Shown here piece by piece: positions 58,055 through 64,000 of a DNA stretch of 64,000 nt. The notes beneath the pieces were generated by a model. It had not been told where the DNA came from, searched no databases, and was given only the letters and a program-made list of their open reading frames with translations. A program made the position numbers and the translations under genes. Every line of letters starts with the position of its first letter. Within the stretch, counting starts at the first letter, position 1. The stretch comes from Erysipelotrichaceae bacterium (GTDB taxonomy: Bacteria > Bacillota_I > Bacilli_A > RFN20 > CAG-826), in contig JACKCX010000005.1 of the NCBI GenBank assembly GCA_020633795.1, positions 52,626 to 116,625 on the forward strand, in the 5' to 3' direction.

Positions 58055-59575
58055 ATGAAAAATAACATCCGCGTTAATGTCATCGTGAACATTATTCGTA
58101 CTATTGTTCTTACTTTCTTGTCATTTATCACTTTTCCGTGGGTATGTCGTTATCTGGGTGATGCCAGTTTAGGACTCTATACCTGGGTTAATACTTTTGT
58201 CGCCTATTTTCTGATTCTCGCTAAAATTGGAATTCCAAACTTAGCCGTTCGCGAATGTGTAAAAGTTCGGGATGATAAAGAAAGACTATCCAATAAAGTC
58301 CAAGTCTTTTTTCTTTTGCAATTAATCGCCACAATTCTATCTTTTGGCTTTATGTGCACACTCGTTTTTTCCATTCCCGCTTTGCGAGATTCTCAAGCTC
58401 TCGTTTTCATTTTAGCTCTCAACTTTTTAGCGGGCGTCTTTTCCTTTGAGTGGGTTTTTATCGCTCTTGAAAAACAATTCTATATGGCAGTGAGAAGCAT
58501 TGTGGCTTTGACAATCGCCGCTATTTTGATCGTGGCGTTCGTTCGAACTCCTGACGATTATTTAATTTATGCTCTCATTACTATCTCGGTAACCGTCATG
58601 ACAACAATTGCTAATGTTTACTATGTGAGGAGATATATTTCTTTTAAAAAAACGCTTCCTTATCATTTCAAGGAATATCTTAAACCGCTTGGTATTTTGT
58701 TCACTCTTACTCTTTTAATCTCTTTATATAACCAAACTGACACTTTCATTCTCGGATTTATCGATCCGACAAAAACTGAAGTAGCGAGTTATTCTGTCGG
58801 AATGAAAGGAATCGATATTGTCATTGGCGTGATGACTGCTTTATCGACAGTTTTTATTCCGAGAAGTGCCTTTTATTATCAGAAAGATGATAAGCGATTT
58901 TTTAACAATCTAACAAAGTACTCGATGAATATATGCATGTTTGTCGTTTTTCCCGCCATTGTGACAATGTGCATATTAGCTTTCCCAATTTGTGGCTTAA
59001 TTTCTGGTACTTATGATTATTCTGATTTATCTAATGGCTATTTGAATGCGCCTCTAGTTTTAATTATTCTGGCTTCCATTATGCTGACTTATTCCTTTGG
59101 AAATATTATCTATGGTCAAATCTTACTTCCGATGAAAAAGGAGAAGTATTATCTTATTGCCATGGCGTCAGGAACCGCTATCAATATCGTTTTGTCCATT
59201 GTCCTTGGAAAATATGTTTTTTCTGATAATCCTGCTATCGGCGTGGCGATTGGTACTTCAGTCACTGATTTAGCAATCATTATTTATCTTTGCATAATGT
59301 CTTGGAAGTGGATCAAGAAGGCTATTTTCAATTTCAACACCATTAAACTGTTGATTGCTAGTGTGGCCATTATTATTGCTAGTTTTGCCTTAAAATATCT
59401 CATTGAATACATCGGATCACAATACGCTCTCGCCACTTCAATGATTTTTATCATCGAATTGCTCGGTATCGTTTTTGTCGATGCTTTAATTTATATTGGA
59501 TTATTAAGAGTGATGAAAGAAGATTTAGTTTATTCATTTGCTAAACATCGAAGAAGTGAGGTAATAGAAAAATAA
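58055..59575 (+). CDS. Polysaccharide flippase, Wzx/MATE-like
   Basis: Moves lipid-linked glycan repeat units across the membrane. The 506-residue protein (start at 58055) has about 14 hydrophobic segments, and the N-terminal TFLSFITFPWVCRYLGDASLG is typical of the Polysacc_synt (Wzx) family. It is followed without gap by a TupA-like gene. Which repeat unit it flips is unknown. Confidence 0.92.
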   Translation: MKNNIRVNVIVNIIRTIVLTFLSFITFPWVCRYLGDASLGLYTWVNTFVAYFLILAKIGIPNLAVRECVKVRDDKERLSNKVQVFFLLQLIATILSFGFMCTLVFSIPALRDSQALVFILALNFLAGVFSFEWVFIALEKQFYMAVRSIVALTIAAILIVAFVRTPDDYLIYALITISVTVMTTIANVYYVRRYISFKKTLPYHFKEYLKPLGILFTLTLLISLYNQTDTFILGFIDPTKTEVASYSVGMKGIDIVIGVMTALSTVFIPRSAFYYQKDDKRFFNNLTKYSMNICMFVVFPAIVTMCILAFPICGLISGTYDYSDLSNGYLNAPLVLIILASIMLTYSFGNIIYGQILLPMKKEKYYLIAMASGTAINIVLSIVLGKYVFSDNPAIGVAIGTSVTDLAIIIYLCIMSWKWIKKAIFNFNTIKLLIASVAIIIASFALKYLIEYIGSQYALATSMIFIIELLGIVFVDALIYIGLLRVMKEDLVYSFAKHRRSEVIEK

Positions 59576-60493
59576 ATGCCTAATGCTAATTTAAAAGAAA
59601 ATAAGTTTAAGCGAGCTCTGGTGGCTCCTTTTCGCAACATTGTAAAAACGATAAACAAAACCTGGTATGTCAAATATCAGTATCGTTATATCACACACCA
59701 TAAATTGAATTTAAAGAATCCAATTCGTTACACCGAAAAATTACAATTTCTTCGCTTGTTTGTTTATCCAAAAGATCCTCTTGTCGTTCAATGCGCTGGG
59801 CGAGTCGGAGTGAGAGAATATGTCAAAAAACTTGGCTTTTGCGATAAAATAGTTCCAATTTACGGAGTATTTGATAAATTTGACGATATTGATTTTGATC
59901 TTTTACCCTCTCAATTTGTCATGAAATGTTCTCATGGTTGTGCTTTTAATTACATTTGTCGCGATAAGAGTAAAATTGACCTCAATGCCTTGAGAAAAGT
60001 ATTCAATAAATGGCTGAATACCAATTATGGTAAGAAGACAGTAGAGATGCAATATTCTCCCATCAAACCGCAAATTATTATTGAAAAGTATCTTGTTGAA
60101 GATGGGCAGCCTTTGCCGATTGAATATAAGATCCATGTCTTTAACGGCAAAGCAAAATATATGTATGTCGTCACAAGTCGGGGCGTTGATATCCGCTATA
60201 ATAATTACTATATAAACTGGAGAGCTTTTGATGGAGCTCAATTTAATGGTTGGAAGAAAACTGATTATTCATTAACCGAACCTGAACATTGGAATGACAT
60301 GGTCATGATGTCGGAAATTCTCGCTCGACCCTTCCCATTTGTTCGTGTTGATCTATATAACATTAATGGCAAAATATATTTTTCAGAAATGACATTTACA
60401 CCTGCGAAGGGAACTCTTATCTTTGATGATGATAAATGCGATTATGAAATTGGAAAATGGCTCGATATTTCTAATTATCTTAATGCCAAATAG
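59576..60493 (+). CDS. TupA-like ATP-grasp protein
   Basis: The 305-residue protein matches ATPgrasp_TupA: N-terminal LNLKNPIRYTEKLQFLRLF, the PSQFVMKCSHGCAFN nucleotide-binding part, EYKIHVFNGKAKYMYV, and PFPFVRVDLYN near the end with EMTFTPAKG. TupA-type proteins are tied to teichuronopeptide and other cell-surface polymers and may add amino-acid or peptide decorations to glycans. The ATG follows the flippase stop directly (TAAATG), with GAGG upstream. Its role in this cluster is inferred. Confidence 0.88.
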   Translation: MPNANLKENKFKRALVAPFRNIVKTINKTWYVKYQYRYITHHKLNLKNPIRYTEKLQFLRLFVYPKDPLVVQCAGRVGVREYVKKLGFCDKIVPIYGVFDKFDDIDFDLLPSQFVMKCSHGCAFNYICRDKSKIDLNALRKVFNKWLNTNYGKKTVEMQYSPIKPQIIIEKYLVEDGQPLPIEYKIHVFNGKAKYMYVVTSRGVDIRYNNYYINWRAFDGAQFNGWKKTDYSLTEPEHWNDMVMMSEILARPFPFVRVDLYNINGKIYFSEMTFTPAKGTLIFDDDKCDYEIGKWLDISNYLNAK

Positions 60494-61487
60494 AATGCGG
60501 AAACATCACTTCATAAAGAAGAATGGAATGTTGCAATTCATCACCATATAAATAACGATCATCTTCATGCTCATCAAAATACGCATTATTCGCGTTTGCT
60601 AAATTTTTATCTGCCATATCAGCGTTCATCTGATCAAGCAAATCATCTTCATATGAATATTCAATTGAGATGCCGGCACAGCGAGAAAGTGTTTCAACAC
60701 TATTGCCGATTTCAAAACCAAATAAAACATAATTGGTTCTTTGTGAATCATCGGAATAGTTGCAAGGGACATCTAGTATTTGATAATAAACAGGAACTCT
60801 TTCATATCCGTCTTCATTTTTCAAATAGAAATTAATCGTCAAATCTATGTCGCATGTATGCGCAAGGCTTCCGCCGTTTCCAAGCCACCATCTCGCTACA
60901 TCAATATTGACATCCTCACCTTCGCTATTTTGTGCGACACGACGGAATTCAATCGAAGTTTTAAAACTAATCGCAAAATAAGAGGCAGAGTACAATTCTT
61001 TGTTGAAGGTGCGACCAAAACCATCTGTGTTTAATTGCACGCGGGCTTTTTCATAATTTCCATCACAGAATAATTCACCATCAAAAAGACGCGAAATAAA
61101 ACCATAACGGAAAGAATCATCAATATCACTGAGATTGTTATTAGGTCCATAAGGATATAAACCACTTTCATTTTCTATTTCGCTATAGTCATTGTTATAA
61201 ACATAGTTATTATGATCTGGTTCGACGAGACTAAAATTATCATCGCTGAATTTGGTGAAAACATAATCTGTTGATCGATCTAAATTGATTGTTTCCACAC
61301 CGGGATTTGTAATTTTATTTTTTGTTTCCTTGTAAGCGATGTCACTATCCCATCTCGTGTAATAGTTATCGACAAAATTAATGGAATTATATGAATCGCC
61401 ATCATATAGTTCATCGAGAGAATAACCACAAGCCGTTAGTCCACAAACCATAAGCATCAATGACATCTTATAAAGAAATCGTTTCAT
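60480..61487 (-). CDS. Unrecognised lipoprotein in the glycan cluster
   Basis: The start is the ATG at 61487 with GGAGAT upstream. The 335-residue protein has a clear lipobox LTAC (Cys20) and is otherwise Asp-, Asn- and Tyr-rich with predicted beta structure; I do not recognise a family. The start overlaps the end of the upstream polymerase-like gene by 20 bases, so the two are coupled. The 3' end overlaps the convergent TupA gene by 14 bases. It may be an extracellular part of the glycan assembly, but nothing in the sequence proves that. Confidence 0.75.
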   Translation of the reverse strand: MKRFLYKMSLMLMVCGLTACGYSLDELYDGDSYNSINFVDNYYTRWDSDIAYKETKNKITNPGVETINLDRSTDYVFTKFSDDNFSLVEPDHNNYVYNNDYSEIENESGLYPYGPNNNLSDIDDSFRYGFISRLFDGELFCDGNYEKARVQLNTDGFGRTFNKELYSASYFAISFKTSIEFRRVAQNSEGEDVNIDVARWWLGNGGSLAHTCDIDLTINFYLKNEDGYERVPVYYQILDVPCNYSDDSQRTNYVLFGFEIGNSVETLSRCAGISIEYSYEDDLLDQMNADMADKNLANANNAYFDEHEDDRYLYGDELQHSILLYEVMFPHSIWH

Positions 61488-62937
61488 TTTGATTATCTCC
61501 TTCCTGAATATCGGATAATTTTTCTTGGGAATGAGAAATAGCATTTGAAACAGCGTTTTTCTCATTATTAACTGTTTGATAAATGGCATAAGACATTAAA
61601 AAGAGAACAACGAGGAATGGACCCGAAAGATAAATGGGCGATAAAGTCTTGGAAAAGATATATGGGGTCGCATCATAATTTATAAAGGAAAAAGCTAAGA
61701 ATGAAAAAACAAAGGCGAGGAGCATGGCGCGATAAGGCAACAAGTCTTTGCTTTGACGGAAATACATCGTCAATCTTCGAATGCCCACGATAATAAAGAA
61801 TAAGAAGAAGAGGGAACCAAAAATTCCTGAGGTCATGAAATTATCAAAGAACCATGAATTCGATGGATAAACATCACTAGTATGAACAAAGCCAAATAGA
61901 CAGACAAATTGTCCATCGCTGTTTGTCTTCATCAGCCAATTCAAAAGAGCGTTATAGCGAATGGCGAGACCATTGCTATTAAAGAGTCGATCTAAAAGAG
62001 CGTTATTTGAAATGATATTCTGAACTGAGGCAAAAATCCCAGCTGCATCCTCTTGAGCGTTGAAGAACATCACAACAAAGCCAAGAACAAACAAGCATCC
62101 CAAAATAATCGAAATAATTTTAAGGATTTTTCCTTTCCAACCAAATTTAGCAAAAAGCAAAACAAGAATGACGATGACAAAAACGAGGAAATCTGAGATG
62201 AGTGTCATTTTTGAAACGGTGGTCAAAAGAGAGATAAAACCTAAAAAGACATAGCTTGCATAAAGCAAAAAGATGGTTTTATTTTCTTTAAATTTAAGGA
62301 GAAACAAAGGGATGACAGCGGAGAGAAGCAAGGAAGGAAATAAAGAGAAATATTCCACCGATACTTCGCTGACTGAAAATCCGAGCAGAGCAAAGGCCAT
62401 TTGAGAAACTGGCACTTCGCTAATCGCTCCGTCGTAATAAATATATTTATCGCGATAAAGTAATGTGTAAAAAGGCGCAAACTCAATCATCGTGGCAAAC
62501 AAATTAATCAACGTTAAAATCGCAAGAGCGGAATAGATAATAAAAAAGGCCTTGCCAATATTGAATGATTTAATCGAAGAAACAAGATAGCCACAGGCCG
62601 CAAAACACGTCATTCCAATAGGAATTAAAAAAGCCAATCCGTTAAGAACAAACAAAGAATCCTGAGAGAAGATACTCAAAGCATTTAACAATCCATAGAC
62701 AAAAATAGGAAACAAGAAAAATGCATAAGTGGCGAGACCATCTTTATTCAGTTGACGAATAGTTACTAAAAGTAAAACAATCAGAAGAGCGAGGCTTAAA
62801 ACACTATATAAAATATAAGATGTGCCGAGAGAAAAAGCGATGAACGCTAATACTTCAAAAGTAAAAAAAACAGTGACATTAGCAAAAGCAGAAAAATTAA
62901 TTTTTCTTTTGCCAACTTTTTTCATAGGCTGATCCAT
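61468..62937 (-). CDS. Polysaccharide polymerase, Wzy-like
   Basis: The 489-residue protein has about 12 hydrophobic helices and an outer loop region between about residues 300 and 370, a layout typical of Wzy O-antigen/capsule polymerases. Sequence motifs are weak in this family, so it is assigned by topology and by location with a flippase and glycosyltransferases. TAAAAT (62945-62950) ends 7 bases before the ATG and there is no Shine-Dalgarno. It is coupled to the lipoprotein downstream. Confidence 0.78.
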   Translation of the reverse strand: MDQPMKKVGKRKINFSAFANVTVFFTFEVLAFIAFSLGTSYILYSVLSLALLIVLLLVTIRQLNKDGLATYAFFLFPIFVYGLLNALSIFSQDSLFVLNGLAFLIPIGMTCFAACGYLVSSIKSFNIGKAFFIIYSALAILTLINLFATMIEFAPFYTLLYRDKYIYYDGAISEVPVSQMAFALLGFSVSEVSVEYFSLFPSLLLSAVIPLFLLKFKENKTIFLLYASYVFLGFISLLTTVSKMTLISDFLVFVIVILVLLFAKFGWKGKILKIISIILGCLFVLGFVVMFFNAQEDAAGIFASVQNIISNNALLDRLFNSNGLAIRYNALLNWLMKTNSDGQFVCLFGFVHTSDVYPSNSWFFDNFMTSGIFGSLFFLFFIIVGIRRLTMYFRQSKDLLPYRAMLLAFVFSFLAFSFINYDATPYIFSKTLSPIYLSGPFLVVLFLMSYAIYQTVNNEKNAVSNAISHSQEKLSDIQEGDNQNETISL

Positions 62938-62944
62938 ATTTTTT

Positions 62945-62950
62945 ATTTTA
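62945..62950 (-). promoter_or_regulatory. -10 element of the polymerase operon (leaderless)
   Basis: TAAAAT on the minus strand, 7 bases before the ATG at 62937. The -35 is weak. It sits right after the terminator at 62976-62998. Confidence 0.45.
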
Positions 62951-62975
62951 CTGATTTTATCTTTATAAATAAAGA

Positions 62976-62998
62976 AAAACGAGTGTTATCACCCGTTT
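62976..62998. terminator. Terminator after the 48-residue acidic gene
   Basis: AAAACG-A-GTG pairs with CAC-C-CGTTTT (62976-62998), with T-rich tails. It ends the small gene at 63020 on the minus strand. Confidence 0.7.
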
Positions 62999-63019
62999 TC
63001 TAAATAAGTTGCTTATGTT

Positions 63020-63166
63020 TTATTCTTCTGGCTCAAAGAAAATACTATCGTCTTCAAGAATAGGATCAGAGAATTCTTCGGCTTGGTACATCGCTTCAAC
63101 AATTTGCAATTCTTCATTTTCCATGAAATTCGCTTCATCGTTTTTTGTCTTCGGTCCAAAATGCAT
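63020..63166 (-). CDS. 48-residue acidic protein
   Basis: A short open frame with a strong ribosome-binding site (GGAGGAG, 8 bases before the ATG at 63166) and a terminator after the stop. The product starts MHFGPKTKNDEANF and is rich in Glu and Asp (about 15 of 48) with a hydrophobic stretch around the middle (LQIVEAMYQAEEF). It has no signal or membrane helix. A 7-bp hairpin (GAGTGAG/CTCATTC) lies in its leader. I do not recognise it; a real gene is likely from the ribosome-binding site and terminator. Confidence 0.7.
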   Translation of the reverse strand: MHFGPKTKNDEANFMENEELQIVEAMYQAEEFSDPILEDDSIFFEPEE

Positions 63167-63374
63167 AAAATTCTCCTCCAAAATTATTATTTTAATCATC
63201 GCGAATGAGGTGTCTCACTCAACACCATTAGAGTAGCATAATTAAAACGAGCCTTTAAATAAAAAATGCAAATGCTTTTGTCACTGTATAAACTATCTTT
63301 TTTTATATTTGATTAACACCAACTAAATTGTTATATAAAAGAAAAAAATTATTTCATAATAGCCGTAATTTGGG

Positions 63375-63380
63375 TAAGAT
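63375..63380 (+). promoter_or_regulatory. -10 element of the second XRE gene (leaderless)
   Basis: TAAGAT, 6 bases before the ATG at 63387; weak -35 TTTCAT (63352-63357) 17 bases upstream. Confidence 0.5.
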
Positions 63381-63386
63381 ATAGCC

Positions 63387-64000
63387 ATGAATGATTTAGA
63401 GACATTAACTAAAACAATTGCTGAAAATCTCACTTATTATCGAAAAAAAGCCAATCTAACTCAACTTCAACTCGCTGAACATTTCAACTATTCTGATAAA
63501 TCAGTTTCAAAATGGGAACGTGGTGAAAGTATTCCTGATACCTTGGTAATGAAAGCCCTCGCTGATTATTATGGCATTACTATTGATGACTTTTTTCAAA
63601 AGGAAAAAGTTTCTACGACTCGCCAAATAAGAAATAAGAAGAGATTTTTTATTATTTTATTATCAGTTGGACTCGTCTGGTTAGTGGCGGCCTTAATCTT
63701 CCTTCTCTGCGTCATATTATTTAAAGATTTTGATTTTTCGTGGCTCTGCTTTATATACGCATTAGTGCCGAGTTTTATTCTCTTGGTAGTGTGGTCCGCA
63801 ATCTATCATCAAAGATTACAATTACTAATTTCCGTCAGCGGTTTAGTTTGGACATCAGCCTTATGTTTGTTTCTCTCATTTTTATTAATGGTACCTGCGA
63901 TTGATAAACCATTTCTCATATTTATCATTGGCATTCCCCTTCAAATTCTTGCTGTGCTATGGTATTTCTTAAGAAAAACAATTAAAGAAAGAAAAAAGAC
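63387..64000 (+). CDS. XRE-family regulator with four membrane segments (partial, runs off the window)
   Basis: The frame is open to the window end (204 codons shown). The N-terminus is an XRE helix-turn-helix (about residues 11-66; LTQLQLAEHF, SDKSVSKWERGE), then a linker and about four hydrophobic segments. The layout and sequence match the regulator at 19096, including the ending GIPLQxxxxxW. A -10 (TAAGAT) ends 6 bases before the ATG; the message is predicted to be leaderless. It is not known what it controls. Confidence 0.85.
   Translation, partial: MNDLETLTKTIAENLTYYRKKANLTQLQLAEHFNYSDKSVSKWERGESIPDTLVMKALADYYGITIDDFFQKEKVSTTRQIRNKKRFFIILLSVGLVWLVAALIFLLCVILFKDFDFSWLCFIYALVPSFILLVVWSAIYHQRLQLLISVSGLVWTSALCLFLSFLLMVPAIDKPFLIFIIGIPLQILAVLWYFLRKTIKERKK

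Overview
The window is 64 kb of the chromosome of a low-GC, Gram-positive-type bacterium. The gene set, the arrangement of the ribosomal and RNA-polymerase operons, the GatCAB system, ECF-type vitamin transporters, a TPP riboswitch and strong TATAAT-type promoters all point to Bacilli in the broad sense. The best guess is an uncultured lineage near the Mollicutes/Erysipelotrichales (RF39/RFN20-like gut bacteria), but this is inferred and not proven. TGA is used as a stop (ends of the genes at 20760, 25612 and 31322), so the mycoplasma code 4 does not apply. No CRISPR array, insertion sequence, prophage or rRNA gene was seen.

Layout. 1-16.7 kb, minus strand: translation and transcription core in the order rplK-rplA-(L10 leader)-rplJ-rplL-rsmC-like-rpoB-rpoC, then an inserted secreted M6-type metalloprotease, then rpsL-rpsG-fusA-tuf. 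17-23.7 kb, plus strand: TrkH/TrkA potassium uptake, a minus-strand membrane-anchored XRE regulator, and a two-gene operon of large unrecognised exported proteins. 23.7-30.4 kb, minus strand: rpmG-secE-nusG, a small membrane protein with a BspA-like LRR protein, and an O-antigen-ligase-like protein, smpB, folC, folT run. 30.6-33.8 kb: sirtuin and HAD phosphatase (plus), a CarD-like regulator and a flavin reductase (minus), tRNA-Ala and tRNA-Arg (minus). 33.8-43.8 kb, minus: pcrA-ligA, then gatC-gatA-gatB-galE-alpha/beta hydrolase. 43.8-46.1 kb, plus: three unknown membrane proteins. 46.1-54.5 kb, minus: an unknown membrane protein, ntdP, tsaE-tsaB-rimI-tsaD, then asnS and a 50-aa membrane protein; also ung, thiN, a TPP riboswitch and thiT. 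54.5-63 kb: a surface-polysaccharide cluster (three glycosyltransferases, a Wzx flippase, a TupA-like ATP-grasp protein, a lipoprotein and a Wzy polymerase). 63-64 kb: a 48-aa acidic protein and a second XRE-plus-four-TM regulator cut by the window edge.

How the genes work together. The minus-strand blocks are growth genes: ribosome, polymerase, t6A modification, amidotransferase, replication and repair helicase with ligase. Thiamine salvage is self-contained: ThiN makes TPP, and a TPP-sensing terminator sits between thiN and the thiamine transporter thiT. FolC next to a FolT-like S component suggests folate salvage. AsnRS together with GatCAB suggests that GatCAB serves Gln-tRNA(Gln).

The most striking pattern is in the starts. 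Genes inside operons have Shine-Dalgarno sequences, but at least ten genes that head transcription units have a -10 hexamer only 4-9 bases before the start codon and no Shine-Dalgarno site, so they are predicted to be leaderless mRNAs. Other points worth a second look are a ribosomal protein L11 that lacks the usual proline-rich loop of its N-terminal domain, a cluster of operator-like half-sites in front of the large exported-protein operon, and competing hairpins in the rpsL leader.
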